Origin: Vibrio scophthalmi LMG 19158
GTDB lineage: Bacteria; Pseudomonadota; Gammaproteobacteria; Enterobacterales; Vibrionaceae
Length of the DNA: 64,000 nucleotides
Direction of reading: 5' to 3'
NCBI RefSeq assembly: GCF_000222585.1
Contig: NZ_AFWE01000078.1
Span: 80,363 to 144,362, forward strand
Position numbers and translations under genes: made by a program. This document shows, one piece after another, positions 9,700 to 18,657 of this stretch; position 1 is the first letter of the stretch, and each line of letters begins with the position of its first letter. The notes beneath the pieces were generated by a model. The model made no database searches. It saw nothing but the letters and a program-made list of their open reading frames with translations, and had not been told where the DNA came from.

Positions 9700-9953
9700 T
9701 GACGCAAGAAATGGTGTTTTGGCTGTGTTTTTATGGTTTCTTTATGCTGGCAACGGCATTGGTGGGTTACCACAAGAATAATATCGTGGCGGGGATCTTA
9801 CTTGGCTACGTTTTGGGCCCGATTGGTTTAGTGTTGATCTTGTTGAGCCAAGATCGACGTCATGGCCACTGTCCGCATTGTTCTGCAAAAGTGGATCGCC
9901 ATGCTTATCATTGCCCGCGTTGTGAGCAAAAGTGCTACAAACAATTGGTTTGA
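9699..9953 (+). CDS. Small membrane protein with C-terminal zinc ribbon
   Basis: An 84-residue protein. Two hydrophobic segments (about 5-22 and 26-48) are followed by a cytoplasmic-looking tail with two CxxC pairs, CPHC and CPRC, spaced 15 residues apart, plus a last Cys: a zinc-ribbon arrangement. The ATG shares its A with the TAA of the HlyD gene, so translation is coupled to the secretion adaptor. The family is not one I can name. The context suggests a role in assembly or control of the exporter, but that is inference only. Confidence 0.75.
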   Translation: MTQEMVFWLCFYGFFMLATALVGYHKNNIVAGILLGYVLGPIGLVLILLSQDRRHGHCPHCSAKVDRHAYHCPRCEQKCYKQLV

Positions 9954-10024
9954 GTTTATCTCGATAAACATACCAGCAAGGCGTCCCTGAGGTCATCTTA
10001 ATTATTTCGATAGCATGCAGTGAG

Positions 10025-10048
10025 AAAAAAGGCCCACCGAGGTGGGCC
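10025..10048 (-). terminator. Terminator of the RTX-type gene
   Basis: Perfect stem GGCCCACC / GGTGGGCC at 10031-10048 with a two-base loop. The six A at 10025-10030 give a U-run on the minus-strand transcript. It lies 30 bases past the stop codon of the calcium-repeat gene and separates it from the convergent secretion genes. Confidence 0.9.
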
Positions 10049-10077
10049 AAGCAGTGGTGTGAACTTGAATTTTGGGG

Positions 10078-13000
10078 CTACACTTCGGTCGAATCTGGGA
10101 AGTTAATGTCGTTGCTATCGAGATCACTCCAGATAACCACTTCTTGCCCTGAGTCATTTTCAAATCGATAGCCGTAAAGTGAGCCGGTATCAATATCGCT
10201 GGCTTGATAAATATTGGCGATCGAATCACTCATCTCGACGTGGCTCTCAGTGAGTGTCCAACCCCAGCCAGACAGGTCAATGCTACTGGCTCCAGTACAA
10301 ACAAATTGCCCTGAGGTTTCTCCTGCGGTGTGGTTGGCAGCGATTTTATCTAGTGCCAGTGAGAGTTCGGTATCGCTGGAGTTGATACTGATCCCCTCTA
10401 GCTCTTGGAAGGTGTTATGGCTCATATCGATCATCTGGTTTTGGTTATCATCCCCGACGAGCAGGACATCAAAATCAGCGCCTCCGCTAAAGTGAACCAT
10501 ATTGGCTTCGCCACTTTCAATTTCATTCGAGTCAAACACCAATTGGTCGTTGCCCGCACCGCCGAACAGTTGGTCGATACCATCACCACCATCGAGGCGG
10601 TCATTACCCGTTTGGCCATAGAGCATATCGTCACCTGCATCTCCCGCTAAGGTGTCATTACCCTCGCCACCGTCAAGTGTATCAGCGTTATCATTGCCGT
10701 TAATGGTATCGTTACCTTCGCCACCCGAAACATAGTCCTCGCCGCTGCCGCCAGAAAGCTTATCGTCGCCTTGTTCACCATAAAGCATGTCGTTTCCTCC
10801 ATTCCCTGATAATGTGTCATTGCCTTCTTCGCCGAAGAGAAGGTCGGCTGAACCACCACCAGAGAGGTTGTCGCTACCAGTACCGCCCCATAATATATCG
10901 CTGCCTGAATCGCCGCGTAGGGTATCGTTTCCTTCGTTACCATATAGGGTGTCATTGCCCGATCCTCCGGAGACGTAGTCATTACCCAGTCCACCAGTGA
11001 GCGTATCATGATCGTTTTGCCCCCACATTGAGTCATCGCCGTCATCCCCTTGTAGGATGTCGTCACCAGAGCCACCGTAGAGTTTGTCGTTATCAGCGCC
11101 ACCAAACAGTTGGTCGGCACCACTGCCCGCATTCAGCGTGTCTTGGCCAGCGTCGCCGTGCAGTTCATCTGCGCCAGAACCGGTTGTCAGTTTGTCATCA
11201 CCTTCACCCCCGGTTAAGGTGTTGGTGCCACCCGTGACGGTGACAGTATCGTTACCTTGGCCACCATCAATTTGATTGGCGCCGCCTTGGGCGCTAATGG
11301 TGTCGTTTCCGTCACCACCGTCTATGTGATTAAGGCCGGAACCGGACAGTTGAATGTGGTCATTACCAAGTCCACCAGCAATGGTGTTGTTGTCACCGGA
11401 CGCTGTGATGGTGTCAGTGCCATCGCCACCATCTATTTGGTTTGAGCCCGTACCAGTGACTTCGATGTAATCGTCACCGATGCCGCCGGAAATTAGGTTA
11501 TTTGCACCGCTTAATGTAATGCTATCTTGTCCATCACCACCGTGAACGGTGTTATGATCAGATTCATCTTCGATAATGTCATTACCAACCCCACCCAGTA
11601 GGGTGTCGGCTCCGCTTCCACCAAGTAGCGTATCGTCGCCTTCCTCACCTGAGAGCGTATTTGTACCACTTTCGCCAACCAGTTTATCGTTACCTGTACC
11701 ACCGAATAAGTGATCATTCCCAGAGCCAGAATAGAGTTCGTCTATGCCAGCATCACCGTGCAAGGTATCGTTACCAGCACCACCAAACAACAGGTCGTTA
11801 GCGTCGCCGCCAGATAGCGTATCGTTACCTTCACCTGCATCAATCAGGTCTTGCCCCTCATTGCCACTAAGATTGTCATCACCTTTACCACCAAACAACG
11901 AATCATCGCCTAGACCTCCTGACGCAGTATCGTTACCGGATCCGCCATAGAGGGTATCTTGACCTTCACCAAGGTTAATTGTGTTTTGGCCAGCTTCGCC
12001 ATAAACCGTATCATCGCCAAGACCAGCATCAACATTATCAGCACCATCGCCCGCGTAGAGAATATCGTCGCCACCCGCGCCAGTAATGGTGTCGGCATCT
12101 TCGCCACCATAGAGGGTATCGGCGACATCGCTTCCCACTAGCGTATCATCGCCATCCCCACCATAAATCTGGTGGCTACCCATTTCGGCTGCATAGAGGG
12201 TATCGTTACCTTCTTCACCGAGAACGGTATCGAATCCGTCGTCGTGAACGATGTCATCGCCTGCACCCGCCGCAATAAAGTCGTATCCTTCGCCACCAAT
12301 CAGTTCATCGTTACCTGCGCCGCCAAAGAGGGCATCATTGCCTGAGCCGCCTTTGACGATGTCAGCGCCATCACCGGCATCAATGTGGTCATCGCCAGCA
12401 CCAGCATCAATATCATCATTGCCTGAACCTGCATAGATTTGGTCATTGCCTTCTTCTGTGGTGATCGTATCGGAATCAATACCGCCATAAACTGTATCGT
12501 CACCTAAGCCTGTTGAGATGGTGTTGATACCCGATTCACCATAGACGGTATCATTACCTGCACCAGAATCGATTTGGTCTTCACCAGAGCCTGCAAAAAT
12601 AGTGTCGTCGCCTAAGCCCGAGGTGATAGTGTCATTACCAGCACCGCCAGAGAGTGTGTCGTTTTCATTTGAACCGACAAGCGTATCTTGGCCAGAGCCG
12701 CCATAGAGTTCACTGGCATTGAGGCCGGCATTAAGGTGGTCATCACCGCCTTCACCAAATAGTACGTTATGGCCTAGTTCACCTTGCAATACATCGTTGC
12801 CGGAACCGGCGAAAACTTGGTCACTACCGACACCCGCATAAATGGTGTCATCACCTGCACCAGTGAAGGCTTTATCATCACCGCTACCGAGGCTCACGGT
12901 ATCGACACCACTGCCAGAATAGACAAAGTCATCATCATCACCAGAGTTAATGGTGTTATTACCGTCACCGGCAAAAACCGTATCTTGGCCTGAGCCGGTC

Positions 13001-14613
13001 AGGATGGAATCTGCACCACTACCTGCGTAGAGGAGATCACCACCAGCGCCAGTATTGAGTGTGTTTTGGCCATCGCCGGCATAAAGCGTGTCATCGCCAT
13101 CACCAGACAGAATGGTGTCGTCTCCGAAATCTGAGTAGATAGTATCGTCACCAGTACCAGAATCTATGGTGTTGTTCCCGGTCTCACCAAATACGATATC
13201 GTTGCCTTCACCAGTTGTTATGGTGTCATCCCCAGAGCCCGCATAGACTTGGTCTGCGCCTGCACCGGTGGTGATAGTATCCATGCCCTCATTGGCATGG
13301 ATGACATCGTTACCATCGCCACCATCAATCGTATCGTTGCCTTGACCGCCATATAGTTGGTCGTCACCAAACCCACCAATGAGAGTATCGTCACCCACAT
13401 CACCGTAGAGGATGTCGTGGTTGTCTCCGCCTTCAAGATGATCATTACCCAGCTCTCCGACGAGTACGTCTTGACCTGTACCGCCAGAGATAGTGTCGTC
13501 CCCATCGCCGCCTAATAGGAGGTCATCTCCAGCGTCACCGGTGATGGTGTCAGCCCCTTCGCCACCAAGAATAAAATCGTTGCCTTCACCACCGATAATT
13601 GTATCTTCACCTTGGTCGCCATGAATTTCATCATCTCCGCTATTGCCCTCAAGATGATCACTGCCTTTCCCACCGAGTAAGCTATCGTTGCCTTCCCCGC
13701 CAAGTAGGGTGTCAGCGCCATCATCACCGATAAGTGCGTCGTTACCGGCACCGCCTTCAAGGTGGTCATTACCTATTTCCCCCATTAATAGGTCATCACC
13801 GTCACCGCCAAATAACGCATCATCGCCATCAGAGCCGAGTAGGGTGTCGTTACCTTCGTCACCATAGAGCGAGTCATCACCAGACCCACCTATTAAAACG
13901 TCATCGCCAAGACCGCCATGCAGTTGGTCATCATTAATATCGCCATCGATAAAATCGTTGCCTTCGCCGCCATAAAGCGTGTCATTGCCTTGTTGGCCTT
14001 TTAGGATGTCGTCACCTGCGCCACCATCAATCGTATCGTTATAGATATTGCGAACTTGCACGTCTATGTCGCTAACGGTAGCGATTGGCGCGCCTTGTTC
14101 ATCTATGAAAGTTAATACGACAGCACCATCAGTAGGTAGGTCGGTTTCTGCAATATTAATATCAACACTCAATGTTCCGTCTGCCGATGTGGTCGCCAAT
14201 TGGGTTGCGATAAGGTTGCCTTGTTCATCGGTAATTTGCACGGTAACGGGTGAGTTTTCGGTAAACCCTCCGGCATTAGTGGAGGTTTGTACTGCCTGAT
14301 TGACAGCAAAATTATTCAGTTTTAACTCATGGCTTACTTGTTCAATGGGGCCGGCACTATATTGATAGACGCTGGCCGCCATTCCCCATGAGTCGTCGTT
14401 GTTGGATGGCGTGCTTTCTTCCGCTGGTGTGTACTCAACATCGCCAAGAACAGTATCGGCCCCATCACCGGCGAAGACCGTATCACTCCCTTCGCCCGCA
14501 GCAATAAAATCGTCTCCCGCTAAGGTTGATATTTCGTCATTGCCCGAACGGCTATTTACAGAATCATCGGCGGATGTACCGACAATAAGGTCATCGTGTT
14601 TGGTGCCTTCCAT
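10078..14613 (-). CDS. Large RTX-type calcium-binding repeat protein, probable T1SS substrate
   Basis: A 1511-residue acidic protein, dominated from about residue 195 to 1380 by tandem GGxGxDxLx-type nonapeptides that form calcium-bound beta-rolls. A short block of the same repeats is also at residues 8-60. An Ig-like or bacterial beta-sandwich insert (VQITDEQGNLIATQLATTSADG) lies at about 120-185. The last 130 residues are repeat-free and contain a hydrophobic/acidic tail ending in DSTEV, the expected place for an uncleaved type I secretion signal. No protease, lipase or adenylate cyclase domain is visible, so it looks structural, such as a matrix or surface protein. I chose ATG 14613 because AGGAG sits 7 bases upstream; a Met six codons earlier lacks this. 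It probably leaves through the exporter at 6655-9699. Confidence 0.88.
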   Translation of the reverse strand: MEGTKHDDLIVGTSADDSVNSRSGNDEISTLAGDDFIAAGEGSDTVFAGDGADTVLGDVEYTPAEESTPSNNDDSWGMAASVYQYSAGPIEQVSHELKLNNFAVNQAVQTSTNAGGFTENSPVTVQITDEQGNLIATQLATTSADGTLSVDINIAETDLPTDGAVVLTFIDEQGAPIATVSDIDVQVRNIYNDTIDGGAGDDILKGQQGNDTLYGGEGNDFIDGDINDDQLHGGLGDDVLIGGSGDDSLYGDEGNDTLLGSDGDDALFGGDGDDLLMGEIGNDHLEGGAGNDALIGDDGADTLLGGEGNDSLLGGKGSDHLEGNSGDDEIHGDQGEDTIIGGEGNDFILGGEGADTITGDAGDDLLLGGDGDDTISGGTGQDVLVGELGNDHLEGGDNHDILYGDVGDDTLIGGFGDDQLYGGQGNDTIDGGDGNDVIHANEGMDTITTGAGADQVYAGSGDDTITTGEGNDIVFGETGNNTIDSGTGDDTIYSDFGDDTILSGDGDDTLYAGDGQNTLNTGAGGDLLYAGSGADSILTGSGQDTVFAGDGNNTINSGDDDDFVYSGSGVDTVSLGSGDDKAFTGAGDDTIYAGVGSDQVFAGSGNDVLQGELGHNVLFGEGGDDHLNAGLNASELYGGSGQDTLVGSNENDTLSGGAGNDTITSGLGDDTIFAGSGEDQIDSGAGNDTVYGESGINTISTGLGDDTVYGGIDSDTITTEEGNDQIYAGSGNDDIDAGAGDDHIDAGDGADIVKGGSGNDALFGGAGNDELIGGEGYDFIAAGAGDDIVHDDGFDTVLGEEGNDTLYAAEMGSHQIYGGDGDDTLVGSDVADTLYGGEDADTITGAGGDDILYAGDGADNVDAGLGDDTVYGEAGQNTINLGEGQDTLYGGSGNDTASGGLGDDSLFGGKGDDNLSGNEGQDLIDAGEGNDTLSGGDANDLLFGGAGNDTLHGDAGIDELYSGSGNDHLFGGTGNDKLVGESGTNTLSGEEGDDTLLGGSGADTLLGGVGNDIIEDESDHNTVHGGDGQDSITLSGANNLISGGIGDDYIEVTGTGSNQIDGGDGTDTITASGDNNTIAGGLGNDHIQLSGSGLNHIDGGDGNDTISAQGGANQIDGGQGNDTVTVTGGTNTLTGGEGDDKLTTGSGADELHGDAGQDTLNAGSGADQLFGGADNDKLYGGSGDDILQGDDGDDSMWGQNDHDTLTGGLGNDYVSGGSGNDTLYGNEGNDTLRGDSGSDILWGGTGSDNLSGGGSADLLFGEEGNDTLSGNGGNDMLYGEQGDDKLSGGSGEDYVSGGEGNDTINGNDNADTLDGGEGNDTLAGDAGDDMLYGQTGNDRLDGGDGIDQLFGGAGNDQLVFDSNEIESGEANMVHFSGGADFDVLLVGDDNQNQMIDMSHNTFQELEGISINSSDTELSLALDKIAANHTAGETSGQFVCTGASSIDLSGWGWTLTESHVEMSDSIANIYQASDIDTGSLYGYRFENDSGQEVVIWSDLDSNDINFPDSTEV

Positions 14614-14751
14614 AAGCCTTCTCCTAGCCATTAAGCCTGAATTCTTGGTATTGCAAATGTGATACCAGATTCATATTTTTGGTTATAGATTTAGGTTAGT
14701 AGGCGAGAGAATATTTGCCACGAAAGTTTAATTTTTCAATAAAATCAGTGA

Positions 14752-15774
14752 TTAGAATGAGAAGCTATATGCAAGGGTAATAGAGCCATCTTTGAAGCGT
14801 CCGGTATCCTCTCCTCGCTCAGAAGGGTGCCAACGATTGCCAGAATAATTGTTATATTGCAAAGTGACAGTGCCTGGCCGCCAGTCAAAATAGCCGAAAC
14901 CGTAGGTATAGTCGGGGTTCCAAGGCTGCTGTTGTGCTCTGTCAAAATAGTAAAATGCAGTCGCATTGACGTACCAGTTATCGAAAATAGAATATTTGCA
15001 GCCAAGGCTAAGAGTTTGGTGATTCTTTTTATAAGAAATAGAGGCCAAATCGAAATACTCGGGGGTATGGTTAAAATCTACCTGACAACCAATCGCACCT
15101 TGCTCGGTAAAACTTATCCAATCTTTCACTATTCCCGTTACTGGAAACTTCCAGCCTATTGCCCATGTTCCTTGGTTGAACTCAGTCACTCGTCCGCCTT
15201 CCTCGGGAGAGAATCGGTTACCGCCATAGTTGGAGTACACCAAACTAAAGGTATAAGGTCGCCAATCGCTATAACCAAAGACATAAGTAAAGTCAGGATT
15301 CCATGCTTGTTGTTGTTCACTGTCCCAATAATAGTAAGCGGTACCGGAAATAAACCAGGCACCAGCAATCGTGTACTTCAACGAGAGTGTGGCAGTGGTG
15401 TTGTTATTGCTTGGGCCGTTGGTTGCGCCCGCAGGGAGATTGGCGGATTCGGTTTCAGCCAGTGGGTGGTGGTAGCCAATATTGCCACTTAGCCCTTGCA
15501 GCAAAGTGCGTGATTGCCATTCTTCGTAAGGGAAGTCAAATGAACTGCTTACCCCATTCCAGATTTCTTCTCGTTCAATCTCCACGTCGCTTTTTGTTGG
15601 CGATGAGAGATCCTCTGGCGGTGTGACGGTCAGGACATGTTGTGATGGGTTCACCGCCATTTGGCTGGTATTTGATAGGTACTCGTCAGCCAAAGCAGGT
15701 TTTATTACTAGCCCACTGAGTAAAAAAAATAATTGTGCGGCAACTTTTCCTGTTTGCAAAATACCGTCTTCCAT
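14752..15774 (-). CDS. Outer-membrane beta-barrel protein with internal duplication
   Basis: A 340-residue protein. A hydrophobic signal region (AAQLFFLLSGLVIKPALA) ends near residue 29, and the C-terminus is Phe after alternating residues (YSFSF), as needed for insertion by the BAM machinery. Two homologous modules, about 133-210 and 260-340, each carry an aromatic strand, then QQQxWNPDxTYxFGYxDWRP, then NYxGNRxxP. The strand-turn pattern argues for a barrel of some 12 or more strands. The upstream ribosome site is weak, so the exact start is uncertain. It precedes the RTX-type gene on the same strand by 138 bases. It is not TolC-like; possible roles are polysaccharide export porin or surface anchor. 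Confidence 0.75.
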   Translation of the reverse strand: MEDGILQTGKVAAQLFFLLSGLVIKPALADEYLSNTSQMAVNPSQHVLTVTPPEDLSSPTKSDVEIEREEIWNGVSSSFDFPYEEWQSRTLLQGLSGNIGYHHPLAETESANLPAGATNGPSNNNTTATLSLKYTIAGAWFISGTAYYYWDSEQQQAWNPDFTYVFGYSDWRPYTFSLVYSNYGGNRFSPEEGGRVTEFNQGTWAIGWKFPVTGIVKDWISFTEQGAIGCQVDFNHTPEYFDLASISYKKNHQTLSLGCKYSIFDNWYVNATAFYYFDRAQQQPWNPDYTYGFGYFDWRPGTVTLQYNNYSGNRWHPSERGEDTGRFKDGSITLAYSFSF

Positions 15775-15969
15775 ATTGTTAGAACAAGCAGTGAGCAGAT
15801 AAGTTTAGGATAATCATAAGAAATTATTTGCATTGCTACTAATCGAGTCTAACCTAAAGTTATAGCGCTTGCGAATTTAAGAGCCAAACAATAGGTATCA
15901 TCAAGCGCAAAGAACACGGCAGCAGGAAGCTGCATCAACGTCAGAACATAGAAAATATTAAGGCTAGGA

Positions 15970-17223
15970 ATGAAAGAAATTCTGCTGGTGGATGACAGCC
16001 GAACCATTCTTATTTATATGAGTTCGGTCCTTCAGAAACGGGGATATAAAGTCTTCACCGCGATGAGTGGTGAGGACGCTTTAGAGGTGCTTAATCAACA
16101 AGATGGCATCCAATTTGTCCTGTCTGATTGGATGATGCCCGGTATGAATGGCATCGAACTTTGCCAAACCTTAAAGTGTCACAACTTTGGCCGTTACATC
16201 TTCTTTGTACTGCTGTCCTCCAAAAACGATCAGCAATCGATAGTCAGCGGTATAGATGCTGGTGCCGATGACTTTGTCGATAAAAAAACCTCGGTTGAAG
16301 AGCTTGAAGCGCGGATCCGAGCCGGTTTTCGTACTCTTGATCTCCATAACGACTTACTTGCGAAAAACCATGAACTTGATAAAGCCTACGAGACGATCAA
16401 GCGCGACCTCGATTCGGCGGGTGATTTAATCAAGCAAATCTTACCGAAAACCAAAACCTTCCCGTGCGCTGAATTAAGCTATGTTTCGATCCCAAGTGCC
16501 CAAATTGGTGGAGATATGCTGGGTTACATGCAGCTTGATCCTCACCACATCGCCTTCTATCTGTTTGATGTTGCCGGACATGGTGTTTCTTCCGCATTGA
16601 TGTCGTTCTCAGTACAGCAAAGTTTGTCGGTATTGACGGGGAGTTCTTCGGTGGTGATGCGCTCTGGGATGAGTGGCAGTGAAATAGCTTCACCGGAAGA
16701 AGTGGTGGAAAAACTGAATCAAATTTACATGAGTGGTGAAACAAACGTGCTCTATTTCACCATGATTTACGCCGTATTAAATACTCAAACGGGTCTCATG
16801 TCCTACTGTTGTGCCGGCCATCCCCCTTTGGTCTGGTATCACGGTAGGCATGGGCAGGCTGAGTTGATTGGTCATGACAATTTTGTCGTTGGTGCGTTTG
16901 AGGATGTGGACTACCAATCTTCGATCATCCAACTTGAACCGGGTGACAAAGTTTGGTTTTACTCGGATGGCATTACTGAAGCCGATAACGGGCTAGAGCA
17001 GTTTTCAGAAGATGGTCTGCGCAACACAATCGAAAAATTGAATAATTATTCCACCCAACAACAAACCGAAATGGCAGTGAAATCTGTGCAGCAATGGCGT
17101 AACAAAGAGTGCTTTGATGATGATGTCAGTGTGTTGGTGGCGGAATGGAAGGGGTTTATTGAAGGAGAAAATCAATGCGATATGAGATTAGTGAAAAAGG
17201 AAACTGCACAATTCTTCAAATAA
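15970..17223 (+). CDS. Response regulator with PP2C (SpoIIE/RsbU-type) phosphatase output
   Basis: A 417-residue cytoplasmic protein. An N-terminal receiver domain (1-120) has the acidic pair VDDS at 8-9, the phospho-acceptor Asp53 in LSDWMMPG and a Lys in VDKKTS near 104. A helical linker (about 125-160) leads to a PP2C serine phosphatase domain (about 170-395) with IGGDMLGY, FDVAGHGVSSALMS, YCCAGHPPLVWY, SDGITEA and DDDVSVLV, which together supply the metal-binding Asp residues. The expected job is to dephosphorylate the STAS protein encoded next, under control of a sensor kinase not found here. Its 3' end overlaps the STAS gene by 49 bases. It begins the polysaccharide operon, divergent from the outer-membrane gene. 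Confidence 0.92.
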   Translation: MKEILLVDDSRTILIYMSSVLQKRGYKVFTAMSGEDALEVLNQQDGIQFVLSDWMMPGMNGIELCQTLKCHNFGRYIFFVLLSSKNDQQSIVSGIDAGADDFVDKKTSVEELEARIRAGFRTLDLHNDLLAKNHELDKAYETIKRDLDSAGDLIKQILPKTKTFPCAELSYVSIPSAQIGGDMLGYMQLDPHHIAFYLFDVAGHGVSSALMSFSVQQSLSVLTGSSSVVMRSGMSGSEIASPEEVVEKLNQIYMSGETNVLYFTMIYAVLNTQTGLMSYCCAGHPPLVWYHGRHGQAELIGHDNFVVGAFEDVDYQSSIIQLEPGDKVWFYSDGITEADNGLEQFSEDGLRNTIEKLNNYSTQQQTEMAVKSVQQWRNKECFDDDVSVLVAEWKGFIEGENQCDMRLVKKETAQFFK

Positions 17224-17507
17224 ATGAAGAGCGCTTTGACGCCAAATTGGCGCCTCAGTTCCGAGCTGAAATTGAAAGCGTGATGAACACAATGAGTCCG
17301 CACCTAGTTCTTGATATTGGTGCGGTTCGATTTATGGATAGCAGTGGTCTTGGCGCGGTAATGGGCGTGTATAAGTTACTCCGTGATAAAAAGATCAGTG
17401 TCGCGAACCCACAAAAACCAGTGCGAGATCTTTTCAAGCTTACTCGTATGGACCGATTAATAAAAACCTACGACAGCGTTGATGCAGCACTGACTACCTC
17501 GGTGTAG
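17175..17507 (+). CDS. STAS-domain anti-sigma-factor antagonist (partner-switch protein)
   Basis: A 110-residue single STAS domain of the SpoIIAA/RsbV type. The phosphorylation loop FMDSSGLGA lies at residues 53-61, with Ser57 the expected target of the RsbW-like kinase encoded two genes on and of the PP2C phosphatase encoded just before. A GGAG site precedes the ATG at 17175, inside the phosphatase gene and in a different frame, so the two products are likely made in a fixed ratio. No cognate sigma factor is in the window. In related switches of V. fischeri (SypA) the STAS protein controls biofilm polysaccharide without a sigma factor, which is the model I favour here. Confidence 0.92.
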   Translation: MRYEISEKGNCTILQINEERFDAKLAPQFRAEIESVMNTMSPHLVLDIGAVRFMDSSGLGAVMGVYKLLRDKKISVANPQKPVRDLFKLTRMDRLIKTYDSVDAALTTSV

Positions 17508-17515
17508 GAGGCATT

Positions 17516-18637
17516 ATGAAAGGGATGATTCTTGCTGCAGGGAAGGGCACACGTGTGCGTCCTATTACTCAATCGATACCAAAACCGATGATCCCGATTT
17601 TAGGAAAACCGGTAATGGAATCGATGATTGAGCTATTTGCCCAGCACAACATCAGTAAAATCATGATCAATACCAGCCATCTTGCGGAGGTAATTGAAGG
17701 CTACTTTGGTGATGGTCACCACTTTGGCGTCCAACTTTCGTATTCATACGAAGGCGAGTTAAAAGAGGGAGAATATCGCAGTAAAGCGCTCGGTTCTGCT
17801 GGGGGAATGAAAAAGATCCAAGAGTTTTCCGGCTTTTTCGATGAAACATTTGTCGTGGTATGCGGAGATGCATGGATCGATCTTGACTTAAATGAAGCGG
17901 TACAAAAACACAAAAAGAAGGGTGGTATCGCGACCATTATTAGTAAAAACGTTCTCGATGACGAAGTGGAAAAATACGGTGTAGTCGTGACGGATAGCCG
18001 CGGTCAAGTCACCAGTTTCCAAGAGAAACCAGCCAAAGAAGAAGCGCTTTCTAATCAAATCAATACTGGGATTTATATCTTTGAACCAGCGATATTCGAC
18101 TATATCCCCCATGGAGAAGAGTTCGATATTGGTAGTGATCTCTTTCCTCTTTTGGTTGAGCAGCATGTACCATTTTATTCGGTCGATATGCCTTTCCAAT
18201 GGTTGGATGTTGGCAATATTAGCGACATTTGGGGCGTAACCCGCGACATTCTCGATGGCAAAGTTCCAGGTTATCGCATTCCGGGTACACAAGTTAAAGC
18301 GGGTGTTTGGTTAGGGATTAATACCGTCGTTGATTTGGATAAATGCAATATAGTCCCACCGGCTGTGATTGGCAGTGGTTGCAAAATTTCAAATGAGGCC
18401 AATATTATCGGACCGGCGCTCGTCGGGGCGAACTGCATCCTTGAAGCTGATTGTCAGGTTCAAGAGTCGCTGATTTTCGACAATATTCACGTTCATCAAG
18501 GCACGCAAGTGAAACAGCAAACCATCTTTGGCAATTACTGTATTGGCCATGATGGTAATCCATGTGAAGACTTGCAGTGGAACCATCTGCGTTCTGGACC
18601 AAAAGATCGCGTATCGGACGCATTCAAATCGATTTAA
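17516..18637 (+). CDS. NDP-sugar pyrophosphorylase / nucleotidyltransferase
   Basis: A 373-residue enzyme with an N-terminal nucleotidyltransferase domain. The signature ILAAGKGTRVRPITQSIPKPMIP is at residues 4-26 (loosely quoted), with the metal-binding CGDAWIDLD near 116 and FQEKPAKEE near 170. A C-terminal left-handed beta-helix-like part (about 260-350) has hexapeptide-like repeats. It would make an NDP-sugar from a sugar-1-phosphate and NTP; the sequence does not settle UDP-glucose versus GDP-mannose. AGGAGG precedes the ATG by five bases, only nine bases after the STAS stop codon. Placement inside the regulatory quartet suggests it supplies donor sugar for the glucan synthase downstream. 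Confidence 0.88.
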   Translation: MKGMILAAGKGTRVRPITQSIPKPMIPILGKPVMESMIELFAQHNISKIMINTSHLAEVIEGYFGDGHHFGVQLSYSYEGELKEGEYRSKALGSAGGMKKIQEFSGFFDETFVVVCGDAWIDLDLNEAVQKHKKKGGIATIISKNVLDDEVEKYGVVVTDSRGQVTSFQEKPAKEEALSNQINTGIYIFEPAIFDYIPHGEEFDIGSDLFPLLVEQHVPFYSVDMPFQWLDVGNISDIWGVTRDILDGKVPGYRIPGTQVKAGVWLGINTVVDLDKCNIVPPAVIGSGCKISNEANIIGPALVGANCILEADCQVQESLIFDNIHVHQGTQVKQQTIFGNYCIGHDGNPCEDLQWNHLRSGPKDRVSDAFKSI

Positions 18638-18657
18638 CTCTCACAAAGGAGAAAAGG

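Noticed and set aside
10200-14000. Many open frames of 60-160 codons on both strands inside the RTX gene
   Set aside because: They are shadows of the repetitive Gly/Asp codons. They lack ribosome sites and have low-complexity Ser/Pro or Met/Thr translations.
14827-15492. 221-codon plus-strand frame opposite the outer-membrane gene
   Set aside because: The opposite strand encodes a protein with signal peptide, barrel pattern and duplicated modules. This frame has no domain and no good start.
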